DNA of 64,000 nt from Deltaproteobacteria bacterium (GCA_020632695.1 JACKFB010000005.1:124001-188000), one strand, 5' to 3'; shown: positions 39,056 to 46,974, counted from the stretch's first letter. Numbers and translations: made by a program. The notes: generated from the letters alone by a model not told the origin.

Positions 39056-40771
39056 CTGTCCTCGCGCGCCCCGGCTCCACGCGCACGCACGCAGGTCCTC
39101 CTGGTCTGCGTGGCGCTGCTCGCCGCCTGCCGCGACGAGGCGCCGCCCGAAGCTCCCGCGCCGGGCGAGCCGGAGGCGCCGATGGGGGCCGCCGCCGGTG
39201 TCGAACGGGTCGAGGCCGAGGCGCCCTCCCCGGCCGAGGCGGCTCCGGCGGCCTCGCGCGACCCTGAGCCCAACGACGGCCCCGAGACGGCGATCCCCTT
39301 GACGCCGGGCGTGGCGGTCCAAGGCTACGTGGACGCGCCGGCCGATCCGGCCCAGGGCGACCAGGACTGGTACGTCCTGCAGATCCCCGAGGGCGGCCCG
39401 GCCCTGGTCTCGGCGACGCTCTCCGGCGCGCCCGACCTGGACCTGGTGCTCGAGTGGATGCCGGACGGCGGGGGCGACAAGGCCAAGGCGCTGGTGCAGG
39501 CCGACGTGCACGAGCGAAGCCCCGGCGCCGAGCGGCTGCCGGCCTTGCGCGCCGCGCCGGGGCCGCTGTACCTGCGGGTGCGCGAGGGTTGGTACCGCGG
39601 CCGCCCGCGCACCGGAAGCGCCCAGCCCTACGAGCTGCGCGTCGAGGTGGCGGCCTTCGTCGAGGGCGCCGAGGCCGAGCCGGATGACAGCATCGAGGAC
39701 GCGGTGCCGCTCGGGTGGGGCGAGGCGGGTCGCGGCACGATGGGGCACATCGGCGACCGCGATCTGTGGAAGCTGGCGCTGGATCCCGCCCAGGCGGGCG
39801 CGCGGGCCCGGGTCAACGTCACCGGACTGGAGGGGGTCGAATTGGAGGTCAGCGTGTCCCGCTCCGGCGAGGCGGGGGTGCTGGCGTCCGGCAGCGGCGG
39901 CGAGGGCGGCGGGGTCACCTTTCGCAACCTGGGCCTGCCGCGCGACGGGGCGAGCACGCTCTACGTCGCGGTGCGGGCCGTGCGCGGCGCGGCGCCCGAG
40001 CAGCCGTACGACCTGCTGGTCAGCCTGGAGGACCCGACCACCGAGCGGGTGGAGCGCGAGCCCAACGACGGCTCGGCGACGGCGACAGCGCTGGGCGAAC
40101 CCGGGCGCGTGGTCGGCATCATCGACCGCGCGGGCGATGTGGACACCTATGCCCTGGTGGTCGATCGCGCCTCCACCCTGCAGGCGACGCTGGAGGCCCC
40201 GCTCGGGCTGGACCTGGCGCTGGAGCTGCGCGGCCCCGACGGTGACGGGCGGGCGCGCATCGACGAGGGCGGACCCGGCGAGGCGGAGCTGCTGCGTGGC
40301 TACGGGGTGGGCCCGGGGACCTGGACCCTGGTCGTGCGAGGCCACAAGGGCGCCTTCGACCCGTCGCTGCCCTACGCGCTGGATCTCACCCTGGGCGACG
40401 GCGGCGAAGGCGAGACCGAGCCCAACGACGACCGGGACGCGGGCGGTGTGGCCGCCATCGAGCTCTCGAAGGAGCGCCAGGGCTGGCTGCACCCCCGGGG
40501 CGACGTGGACTTCTGGCGGCTCGACCTCTCCGAGCGCGAGGAGGGGCTCATCCTGACCGTGCGCGCGCGGCCCCCGGCCGGCGTGCCCATGGACGTCGCC
40601 CTGCACGGGCCCGACGGCGTGCGCATGAGCGGCCGCGAGGGGCTGGTCCCGGGCGAAGACGCCACTTTCACCCAGTTTCTCTCGCCCGGGGTCTACCATG
40701 TGCGGGTGTCGGCGACGGGCCGCGACACGGCGAACCCACGCGACTCCTACCGGCTGATGGTGCTCGAGTAA
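39056..40771 (+). CDS. lipoprotein with four PPC-like domains, probable CTG start
   Basis: The mature part holds four repeats. Each opens with an EPND-like box (DPEPNDGPETA, AEPDDSIEDA, EREPNDGSATA, TEPNDDRDAG) and continues with a DxDxW or DxDxY core (GDQDWYVLQI, GDRDLWKLAL, GDVDTYALVV, GDVDFWRLDL), as in bacterial pre-peptidase C-terminal domains. The only conventional start in frame (GTG 39110) lies seven codons before the lipobox LLAAC, too short for a signal peptide. Reading back to CTG 39056, two bases after the skp stop, gives an N-region with five Arg and a core VLLVCVALLAAC, a full lipoprotein signal. I therefore place the start at CTG, with about 60% confidence. Its stop overlaps the rhomboid ATG (TAATG). 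Confidence 0.75.
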   Translation: MSSRAPAPRARTQVLLVCVALLAACRDEAPPEAPAPGEPEAPMGAAAGVERVEAEAPSPAEAAPAASRDPEPNDGPETAIPLTPGVAVQGYVDAPADPAQGDQDWYVLQIPEGGPALVSATLSGAPDLDLVLEWMPDGGGDKAKALVQADVHERSPGAERLPALRAAPGPLYLRVREGWYRGRPRTGSAQPYELRVEVAAFVEGAEAEPDDSIEDAVPLGWGEAGRGTMGHIGDRDLWKLALDPAQAGARARVNVTGLEGVELEVSVSRSGEAGVLASGSGGEGGGVTFRNLGLPRDGASTLYVAVRAVRGAAPEQPYDLLVSLEDPTTERVEREPNDGSATATALGEPGRVVGIIDRAGDVDTYALVVDRASTLQATLEAPLGLDLALELRGPDGDGRARIDEGGPGEAELLRGYGVGPGTWTLVVRGHKGAFDPSLPYALDLTLGDGGEGETEPNDDRDAGGVAAIELSKERQGWLHPRGDVDFWRLDLSEREEGLILTVRARPPAGVPMDVALHGPDGVRMSGREGLVPGEDATFTQFLSPGVYHVRVSATGRDTANPRDSYRLMVLE

Positions 40772-41541
40772 TGGATCGACGACCGGTGATGACCCGCGGT
40801 GGCCTGGGCGGCGGCTTGGGTGGAGGCATGCGGATGACGCCGATGGTGAAGCGCCTGCTCATCATCAACGTCGCCGTGTGGGTGATCTTCGCGGTGCTGG
40901 TGAACTTCCTCCACCAGCCATGGGCGGCGAACCTCTACGCCGAGCACCTGGCGCTGGACCCGCACGACGCCATCTTCAGCTTCGAGCTCTGGCAGCTCCT
41001 GACCTACAGCTGGTTGCACGCCCTGAGCGACCCCATGCACATCCTGGCCAACATGCTCGGGCTCTTCTTCCTGGGCCCCGCGTTGGAGACCCGCTGGGGG
41101 CCGCGCGACTTCCTCATCTTCTACCTGGCTACCGGCCTCATCGCCGGCGTCTTCACCGTGATCGTGGGGCTGGCGCTGCCAGGCATCTTCGGTGCGCGGG
41201 TCGTCGGGGCCTCGGGCGCCGTCCTCGCCCTGCTGGCGGCCTTCAGCTTCACCATGCCCGACGCCACCCTCCTGCTCTTCTTCGTCATCCCCATCCAGGC
41301 GCGGTGGGTGATCTGGATCGCCCTGGGCATCGACACCGTCATCTTCTTCAGCAACCCCAACGCGGCCTCCATCGCCTGGCACACCCACGTCGGCGGCGTG
41401 CTGGGGGCGTGGCTGCTGGTGACCGGCCGGTGGCGGCCCGGGCGCCTGCTCGACCGACTCCGCCTGGCGCGCCTCGCCGCCCGGCGGAGCAAGCTGGACG
41501 TGATCCCCGGCGGCAAGCGGGACCGGCGTCACCTCAACTGA
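40771..41541 (+). CDS. rhomboid-family intramembrane serine protease
   Basis: Rhomboids cut membrane proteins within the bilayer with a Ser-His dyad. The catalytic Ser is in GASGAVLALL near residue 148, and the His in WHTHVGGVLGAW near residue 208. The structural HILANMLGLFFLG motif lies in the second helix region. Six or so hydrophobic segments span residues 27-220, and the 256-residue length is usual. The Gly-rich N-terminus (GGLGGGLGGGM) is unusual. The ATG shares one base with the preceding PPC lipoprotein stop, so the lipoprotein and protease are coupled. Dyad and fold together make an active protease likely. Confidence 0.88.
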   Translation: MDRRPVMTRGGLGGGLGGGMRMTPMVKRLLIINVAVWVIFAVLVNFLHQPWAANLYAEHLALDPHDAIFSFELWQLLTYSWLHALSDPMHILANMLGLFFLGPALETRWGPRDFLIFYLATGLIAGVFTVIVGLALPGIFGARVVGASGAVLALLAAFSFTMPDATLLLFFVIPIQARWVIWIALGIDTVIFFSNPNAASIAWHTHVGGVLGAWLLVTGRWRPGRLLDRLRLARLAARRSKLDVIPGGKRDRRHLN

Positions 41542-41556
41542 GGCAGGGCCGCGCGC

Positions 41557-42111
41557 CTACTCGTCGTTGTCGATGATGCGCGGCGGCCGGCGCGGGTCGT
41601 GGCGTGGCGCGCGCTCGGGCGGCAGGATCTCCTGGTCCGCGCCGCCTTCGCCGAAGGGGCCGCGATCGCGCGGTCCGGCCGGCCCGCCCCGGGAGGCCGT
41701 CCACGCGCTCCAGCTCGCGCCGCCGCCACCTGTCGTCTGCCAGGCCCCCGCCTGCAGGCGGCCGGCGAAGCGGCGCGAGATGTAGCCGCGGATCACGGCC
41801 CGGACGGGGGGAAGCAGCAGCAGGATGCCCATGGTGTCGGTGATGAAGCCGGGGGTGAGCAGCACCACGCCCGCCACCAGGATGAGCACGCCGTCTAGGA
41901 TCTCACGCGCCGGCACCATGCCTCGCGCGACCGTCTCCTGCATGCGCTGGACGGCGCGGGCGCCCTGGCTGCGCGCCAGCGCGGCGCCGACGAAGCCAGA
42001 GAGGAGGCAGAGCGCCACGGTCATCGGCGCGCCGAGCACGGACCCCATCCGGATGAGCAGCCACAGCTCGAGGACCGGCAGCACGGTGAAGAGGACGAAG
42101 AGCTTGAGCAC
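41557..42111 (-). CDS. fxsA: FxsA family membrane protein
   Basis: FxsA is an inner-membrane protein whose overproduction in E. coli affects F exclusion of phage T7; its normal role is unclear. The 184-residue product has a first helix with VLPVLELWLLIRMG, the most conserved FxsA sequence. The second helix region follows (TVALCLLSGFVGAALARSQG), then LTPGFITDTMGILLLLPP near residue 85. The C-terminal third is Gly/Arg-rich and disordered. GTG 42111 follows GGGAG by about six bases. It is convergent with the rhomboid gene, 15 bp away. Confidence 0.85.
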   Translation of the reverse strand: MLKLFVLFTVLPVLELWLLIRMGSVLGAPMTVALCLLSGFVGAALARSQGARAVQRMQETVARGMVPAREILDGVLILVAGVVLLTPGFITDTMGILLLLPPVRAVIRGYISRRFAGRLQAGAWQTTGGGGASWSAWTASRGGPAGPRDRGPFGEGGADQEILPPERAPRHDPRRPPRIIDNDE

Positions 42112-42173
42112 GCACGCTCCCGGGGCGAGGGGTCGCTCCACCATAGACACCACGAGCGACCTCGCAAGGACGG

Positions 42174-42202
42174 TTGCCCCACGACCCGGCCGCTGCTAAA
42201 CG
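42174..42202 (+). promoter_or_regulatory. candidate promoter for the DUF368 gene
   Basis: TTGCCC (42174-42179), a 17 bp spacer and TAAACG (42197-42202) precede the GTG at 42291. The -10 match is fair (TAAACG against TATAAT). Confidence 0.4.
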
Positions 42203-42290
42203 AGTGGCCCGCAGTCGTAGGGGCTGCGGAGACGCTGGCCCGGCAGCCACCGGCCCTGAGCTCGTCACCCCACCCGCACCCGGAGCGCCT

Positions 42291-43565
42291 GTGATCGCCT
42301 GGTTCGCCACCACCCTCCGGGGGGTGTGCATGGGAATCGCCGACATCATCCCCGGCGTCTCCGGGGGCACCCTGGCCCTCATCCTGGGCATCTACGAGCG
42401 CTTCGTGGGCGCCGTCAGCGCCATCGGCCCGGGCATGATCCGCGCCGTCCTCACCGCCGAGTTCTGGCGCCGCTTCGCCGCCGGCCTCAAGAAGCCGGGC
42501 GCCCAGGGAGACGACGCCATCGGCCGCTACGCCGGGCACGTGCTCTTCCTGGGCTTCCTGGTCATCGGCATCGGCGCCGCCTTCGCCGTGGGCGCCAAGG
42601 TCATCCCGCGCCTCCTCGACCTCTATCCCGCTCCCATGAAGGGCTTCTTCTTCGGGCTGGTGCTGGCTTCGGTGCGCATCCCCTTCGGGATGATGCGGCG
42701 CCGCGGCGCCGCCCAGCTCGGCACCGCGATCGTGGCGGGCGTGGCCACCTGGCTCTTCGTCGGCCTCCCGTTGGACAGCTCCGAGCGCGCCCGCGGCGAG
42801 GTCACCGTGACCCTCCCCGCGCCGGCCGCCGAGGGTGAGACCCTGTCGCGCGAAGGGCTGGTCCTGATGACCGCGCTCCACGGCGGCGACAACGAGAAGC
42901 ACGAGGTGGTCTTCGGCCCCACCCACGACATCCCCGTCCCCGCTGGCGCCACCTCGGTGACCGTGCCCGTGGTCGCCCGCATGGCCGGCACGGTCGCCAA
43001 CGTCGACGCCGGCGCCATCCAGGTCGTCCACCACGGGCCCGCGGGCGCCACCGTCAGCCAGCCGGCGCCCATGCGGGGCGGCGTCGACCCCTCGCTCATC
43101 TGGATCTTCATCGCCGGCTGCATCGCCATCTCCGCGATGGTGCTGCCCGGCATCTCGGGCTCCTTCGTGCTGCTGATGTTCGGCCTCTACCACTACATGA
43201 CCTTCACCCTGCGCAGCCTGCTCTACGATCGCGATCCCGCCGCGGTCACGGTGGTGCTGGTCTTCATGTCGGCGCTGGTCGTCGGCATCACCGGCTTCTC
43301 TCGCGTGCTGAACTGGCTCTTGCGCACCCAGCACGACCTGACCATGGCGGCCCTCATCGGCCTGATGTGCGGTTCGCTGCGGAAGATCTGGCCCTTCGTG
43401 GCCACCGGCGCCGACGGCGTCGAGCACAACGTGCTGCCGAGCGCCCTCGGGGGCGTCACCGCGGTGACCCTGGCCACCTTCGTGGCCGGGGCCGTGCTCG
43501 TCGTGCTGCTCGAGCGCATGGGCGCCCTGCGCGCCGGGGACGCAGGCTCGCCGACGGCGGCCTGA
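42291..43565 (+). CDS. DUF368 polyprenyl-phosphate transporter with an inserted domain
   Basis: DUF368 proteins (PopT) recycle undecaprenyl phosphate, flipping it back to the cytoplasmic leaflet. Both internal-repeat signatures are present: DIIPGVSGGTLALILGIYE near residue 20 and MVLPGISGSFVLLMFGLY near residue 285. The 424-residue protein exceeds the usual 280-310. The surplus is one hydrophilic insert of about 100 residues (about 165-265) between the two halves, rich in Val/Thr/Pro and apparently beta-structured (EVVFGPTHDIPVPAGATSV). GTG 42291 follows GGAG. It is expressed alone; the nearby HU gene is convergent. Confidence 0.85.
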   Translation: MIAWFATTLRGVCMGIADIIPGVSGGTLALILGIYERFVGAVSAIGPGMIRAVLTAEFWRRFAAGLKKPGAQGDDAIGRYAGHVLFLGFLVIGIGAAFAVGAKVIPRLLDLYPAPMKGFFFGLVLASVRIPFGMMRRRGAAQLGTAIVAGVATWLFVGLPLDSSERARGEVTVTLPAPAAEGETLSREGLVLMTALHGGDNEKHEVVFGPTHDIPVPAGATSVTVPVVARMAGTVANVDAGAIQVVHHGPAGATVSQPAPMRGGVDPSLIWIFIAGCIAISAMVLPGISGSFVLLMFGLYHYMTFTLRSLLYDRDPAAVTVVLVFMSALVVGITGFSRVLNWLLRTQHDLTMAALIGLMCGSLRKIWPFVATGADGVEHNVLPSALGGVTAVTLATFVAGAVLVVLLERMGALRAGDAGSPTAA

Positions 43566-43592
43566 AGGCGCGGAGGCTGCGGGGTCGGCGGC

Positions 43593-43642
43593 GCGCCCGG
43601 CCCTCGCCGCTTCTTCGACCTTCCGGCGCCCGGCCCTCGCCG
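43593..43642. repeat. 17-bp direct repeat between convergent genes
   Basis: GCGCCCGGCCCTCGCCG occurs at 43593-43609 and again at 43626-43642, a 33-base period, in the gap between the DUF368 stop and the HU stop. It may reflect a local duplication. Stem formation is possible but not compelling. Confidence 0.6.
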
Positions 43643-43677
43643 TTCAGGCGAGCGTTCGGACGCCGTGCGGGCGCCGC

Positions 43678-43956
43678 TCAGGCGTCGTTCAGCCGTCCGC
43701 GCAGGTCCTTGCCCACCTTGAAGAAGGGCATGCGCTTGGGCGGCACCGTCACGCGGTGCCCGGTCTTCGGGTTGCGACCGGTGTAGGCGCGGTACTGCCG
43801 CACCGTGAAGTTGCCGAAGCCCCGCACCTCGATGCGCTCGCCCTGGCGCAGCGCGTCCACCATCGCGTCGAAGATCGCGTTGACGGCGGTCTCCACCGCC
43901 TTGCGGGGGTGACGCCCTCGCTCCGCGATCCGATCTATGAGCTGTGACTTGGTCAC
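43678..43956 (-). CDS. HU/IHF-family DNA-binding protein, IhfB-like
   Basis: The 92-residue protein is a histone-like DNA-bending protein. It has the family pattern TKSQLIDRIAER at the N-terminus, GERIEVRGFGNFTVRQYRAY, and the arm with the intercalating proline in GRNPKTG. It ends FFKVGKDLRGRLN, which is closer to IHF-beta than HU. GTG 43956 follows GGAGGT by seven bases. A promoter with TTGACG lies about 70 bp upstream. Whether it acts as an IHF subunit or a homodimer cannot be told here. No ihfA gene is in the window. Confidence 0.92.
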   Translation of the reverse strand: MTKSQLIDRIAERGRHPRKAVETAVNAIFDAMVDALRQGERIEVRGFGNFTVRQYRAYTGRNPKTGHRVTVPPKRMPFFKVGKDLRGRLNDA

Positions 43957-44024
43957 GAGTCGACCTCCATCGGTCGAGCGCACCGACGATGGGACCTTCG
44001 TGGAACGGATGATGGGGACGGTCC

Positions 44025-44053
44025 CTTATGCGACGCCCTCCCGGCCGCGTCAA
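44025..44053 (-). promoter_or_regulatory. promoter of the HU/IHF gene
   Basis: On the minus strand TTGACG (44053-44048) and CATAAG (44030-44025) are 17 bp apart, with the -10 ending about 68 bp before the GTG start. Confidence 0.6.
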
Positions 44054-44110
44054 CCGCCCCTCGCGGCGCTGCGCGAAAATCCGGGCCTCGGCGCGTCGTC
44101 GCACCCCGGG

Positions 44111-44170
44111 TGGGTCACTGACGACCCATCGGTGGCTATCAGGCCGACCCACCGGGTCACCGGCGACCCA
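44111..44170. promoter_or_regulatory. cluster of GGGTC/GACCC palindromes, operator-like
   Basis: TGGGTCACTGACGACCCA (44111-44128) is a palindrome with a six-base spacer. GGGTCACCGGCGACCC (44154-44169) is a near copy with the same spacing. Their centres are 42 bp apart, four helical turns. A third pairing, GACCC-ACC-GGGTC (44146-44158), overlaps the second. They lie between the HU promoter and the barrel gene. Confidence 0.45.
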
Positions 44171-44313
44171 CCCCGCCGGAGCCCCGCAGGCCGCCGATCC
44201 CCCCGCAGATGCGAAGGAGCGCGCCGCTCCCGCTCCTGGCACGCCCCTCGCACTGGTGGCTGCCCGAGATGGCGGGAGCCGCACGCTGGACGCCGTCGCC
44301 AAGAGGGGAACTC

Positions 44314-44961
44314 ATGAAACGCATCATCACCGCACTCGCCCTGACCCTGGCGCTCGCCGCGCCGGCCAGCGCCACGAGCAACTCCTGGGCCACCCTGGGC
44401 ATCGGCACCGGCCTGGGCGTGCTGCGCAGCGCGCAGCCCGAGGCGGCCGCGGGCACCTCGGTGGTCTCCAACATCAACATGCGCCTGAAGCTCTTGCGCT
44501 TCATCGGGCTCGACCTGACCTACGCCTACGTCAGCCAGGACGACGCCCACGAGGAGCTCCAGTTCGGCGCCCGCCTGCGGGCCACCGCCCTGGTCTACCT
44601 CATCCCCGCCAAGCGCATCGGCCTCTACGTCGGCGCCGGGGTCGGCGCCCGCAGCTTCAAGGATCTCGCCTCGCTGACCGCCGCGTCGAACTCCTACCAC
44701 GTCGGCTCGGGCCTCGAGGTCCACGTCTCCCCGCACGTCACCATCGACGGCTCCTTCTTCATGGTGGTCCCCGGCTACGCGTCGATCGAGCGCGACGTGA
44801 CCCGGCGCGCGCTCTCCGAGTTCGAGGCCGTCGAGAACGACCCGGCCCAGGCCCAGGACCTGCAGTCGGCCCGCGCTGCGGCCGGCGGCGACATCAACGT
44901 GAGCAACTACATCTCGCCCAGCAACTTCGAGATCATCCTCCGAGGCATGTTCTACTTCTGA
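44314..44961 (+). CDS. small outer-membrane beta-barrel protein
   Basis: The 215-residue precursor has a signal peptide (MKRIITALALTLALAAPASA). The mature part shows alternating hydrophobic/polar strands with Tyr/Phe at turns: RFIGLDLTYAYV, LRATALVYLIP, RIGLYVGAGVGAR, VTIDGSFFMVVPGY and FEIILRGMFYF. It ends in Phe, as outer-membrane barrels do. About eight strands are possible, like OmpA/OmpX-type small barrels. ATG 44314 follows GAGGGG. It is followed by a very stable hairpin. No function is assigned. Confidence 0.75.
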   Translation: MKRIITALALTLALAAPASATSNSWATLGIGTGLGVLRSAQPEAAAGTSVVSNINMRLKLLRFIGLDLTYAYVSQDDAHEELQFGARLRATALVYLIPAKRIGLYVGAGVGARSFKDLASLTAASNSYHVGSGLEVHVSPHVTIDGSFFMVVPGYASIERDVTRRALSEFEAVENDPAQAQDLQSARAAAGGDINVSNYISPSNFEIILRGMFYF

Positions 44962-45028
44962 GAGTCCTGCTCCGGCGAGCCCTTCCCCCAGAGGTTGCTC
45001 GCCGCGCGACGCCCTGCGTCGCCACAGG

Positions 45029-45096
45029 TCGAGCTGCCGAGCCGGGGCGATACGACCTCCTCCCCTCGAGGTCGTCGCCCAGGCTCGGCAGCTCGA
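45029..45096. terminator. long near-perfect hairpin downstream of the barrel gene
   Basis: TCGAGCTGCCGAGCC (45029-45043) pairs with GGCTCGGCAGCTCGA (45082-45096). The inner arms continue as GGGCGA plus CGACCT (45045-45050, 45053-45058) with AGGTCG plus TCGCCC (45069-45080), leaving a TA bulge and a ten-base loop. About 27 base pairs in total. It is followed by GCTTT only. It may terminate the barrel gene or be a mobile palindromic repeat. Confidence 0.65.
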
Positions 45097-45192
45097 GCTT
45101 TCGTGCCCGCCAGGTCCGGCGCCCGACACGTGACGCGTGACGGAGGCTCGGCTCCGTGATATTCGACCGCGCCTCGACAGCGGGAGGGCGCC

Positions 45193-45753
45193 ATGTACTC
45201 GACCTCGGACATCAAGAAGAACCTGAAGGTGAAGATCGACAACGCCCCGTGGGTGGTGGTCGAGTTCCTCTTCGTCAAGCCCGGCAAGGGCACCGCGTTC
45301 ACGCGCACCAAGCTCAAGAACATGCTCACGGGCCAGGTGGTCGAGCGGAACTTCCGCACCGGTGAGACCTTCGAGCCCGCCGACGTGGAGCACCGCAGCG
45401 CGACGCTGATGTACAGCGAGGGCGACGACTTCTACTTCATGGACTCCGAGACCTTCGAGCAGGCGCCGATCTCGCGCGACGTGCTGGGCGACGCAGCCAA
45501 CTGGCTGATGGAGAACATGCCCGTCGAGATCCACTACTACGAGGGTCGGCCGGTGTCGGTGGACATCCCGAACCACGTGGAGATGGAGATCACGTACTGC
45601 GAGCCGGGCGTGAAGGGCGACACGGCCACCAACGCCACCAAGGCCGCGACGATGCCCACCGGCGCCACCGTGCAGGTGCCGCTCTTCATCGAGCAGGGCG
45701 AGGTCATCCGGGTCGACACCCGCACCTCGACCTACCTCGGGCGCGTGAAGTAG
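45193..45753 (+). CDS. efp: elongation factor P
   Basis: EF-P relieves ribosome stalling at polyproline. The 186-residue protein has the KOW-like first domain, with the modifiable Lys in VKPGKGTAF at residue 32, corresponding to E. coli Lys34. Two OB-type domains follow, with GDDFYFMDSETFEQ and the C-terminal GEVIRVDTRTSTYLGRVK. ATG 45193 follows GGGAGGG. It is immediately upstream of epmA, which lysylates this lysine. Confidence 0.96.
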   Translation: MYSTSDIKKNLKVKIDNAPWVVVEFLFVKPGKGTAFTRTKLKNMLTGQVVERNFRTGETFEPADVEHRSATLMYSEGDDFYFMDSETFEQAPISRDVLGDAANWLMENMPVEIHYYEGRPVSVDIPNHVEMEITYCEPGVKGDTATNATKAATMPTGATVQVPLFIEQGEVIRVDTRTSTYLGRVK

Positions 45754-45828
45754 GGACGTGCTCCGCTCGGCCCGCCTCGCCCGCCTGACCCGGGCCGCGC
45801 GCCCCCGGTCCGCTGGGCGGGACCGCCG

Positions 45829-46941
45829 ATGACCCGCAGCGGGCGCCCTCGCGGGAGGGTGCTCAGCGTCCAGGGAGACACCGCCTGGCTGCAGGCGCCC
45901 GGCGGCGCGCTCCTGCGCGTCGAGGCCGTGCCTGGGGCGCGACCGGGTGACCTCGTCGAGGACGGCGCGGTCGTCTTCCGGCACCCCACCGGCGTGTGGC
46001 CCCAGGCCGGGACCGACGGCGCGCGCTTCGCGGATCCCGAGCGCTGGCGACGCCTCGAGCAGCGCGCCGAGCTGCTGTCGCGGACCAGGAGCTTCTTCGA
46101 GGCACGCGGCTTCTTGGCCGTGGAGACGCCGCTGGTGGTCGACTCGCCCGGCACCGAGGTGCACATCGCCCCGACCGCCGTGCTCCAGTCCCGCAGCCCC
46201 GGCGAGCCGGAGACCCGGCGCTGGCTCATCCCCTCGCCCGAGCTGCACATGAAGCGGCTGGTCGCCGGCGGGGCGGGCCCGATCTACCAGCTCACCCGCG
46301 TCTTTCGCGACGGCGAGCGCGGCCGGAATCACCGCGCCGAGTTCTCGATGCTCGAGTGGTACCGGCCCTGGGCAGGCATCGACGCGCTGATGGACGACTG
46401 CGAGCAGTGGCTGCGCTCCCTGGCGCCGAACGGGATCGAGCGCCGCGGCCGGCGCATCGATCTCCAGGCGCCCTGGTCGCGGATCGGCTTCTTCGAGGCG
46501 CTGGCGCAGCGCGCGCACATCGACGCGCCGGAGCGGCTCGACCCGGACGCCCAGCTCGCGGCCTTCGTCGAGCACGTCGAGCCGACCCTCGGCCAGGACC
46601 GACCGGAGTTCCTCACCGACTGGCCCATCGCCCTGGCCTCGCTGGCCCGCGCCAACCCGCGCGATCCTCGCGTCGCCGAGCGCTTCGAGCTCTTCATCGG
46701 CGGCCTCGAGCTGGCCAACGCGTTCGGCGAGCTCAGCGACGCCGAGGAGCAGCGGCGCCGCTGCGTCGCCGAGAACGCCGAGCGGCGGGCGCTGGGTCTC
46801 CCCGAGCTGCCGCTGGACGAGGCCTTCCTCGACGCCCTGACCCAGGGCCTGCCGCCGACGGCGGGCATCGCGGTGGGGTTGGACCGCGTGGTGATGCTGG
46901 TCACCGGCGCCGAGGACATCGACGAGGTGCTGGCCTTCTGA
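45829..46941 (+). CDS. epmA: EF-P lysyl-modifying enzyme EpmA (GenX/PoxA), with N-terminal extension
   Basis: EpmA is a class II LysRS paralogue without the anticodon-binding domain; it attaches (R)-beta-lysine to EF-P. The catalytic core starts at about residue 60, with FFEARGFLAVETP and SPELHMKRLVAGG. Motif 2 is QLTRVFRDGERGRNH, and motif 3 is PPTAGIAVGLDRVVML. It differs from LysS at these positions. The core is about 310 residues as expected, but about 50 extra N-terminal residues (RGRVLSVQGDTAWLQAPGGA) form a possible small beta domain not found in E. coli EpmA. It is 75 bp after efp and convergent with the UbiB-like gene. The beta-lysine maker EpmB is not in the window. Confidence 0.9.
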   Translation: MTRSGRPRGRVLSVQGDTAWLQAPGGALLRVEAVPGARPGDLVEDGAVVFRHPTGVWPQAGTDGARFADPERWRRLEQRAELLSRTRSFFEARGFLAVETPLVVDSPGTEVHIAPTAVLQSRSPGEPETRRWLIPSPELHMKRLVAGGAGPIYQLTRVFRDGERGRNHRAEFSMLEWYRPWAGIDALMDDCEQWLRSLAPNGIERRGRRIDLQAPWSRIGFFEALAQRAHIDAPERLDPDAQLAAFVEHVEPTLGQDRPEFLTDWPIALASLARANPRDPRVAERFELFIGGLELANAFGELSDAEEQRRRCVAENAERRALGLPELPLDEAFLDALTQGLPPTAGIAVGLDRVVMLVTGAEDIDEVLAF

Positions 46942-46974
46942 GCCTCGGGGCGGCCGCTGGGCCGAGCGCCGCGA

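Larger units (their letters stand above)
43957..44313. other. intergenic region between HU and outer-membrane barrel genes
   Basis: This 357 bp divergent gap holds the HU ribosome-binding site and promoter (44025-44053) on the minus strand and a cluster of GGGTC/GACCC inverted half-sites (44111-44170). The plus-strand ribosome-binding site of the gene at 44314 lies at its right end. I see no open reading frame with coding character and no RNA gene. Confidence 0.6.

Noticed and set aside
44238..44260. TGGCAC word resembling a sigma-54 -24 element
   Set aside because: There is no TTGC-type -12 at the right distance.
44209..44313. Upstream in-frame ATG extending the barrel protein
   Set aside because: It would place 35 Arg/Pro/Trp-rich residues before a good signal peptide. 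ATG 44314 has the strong ribosome-binding site.
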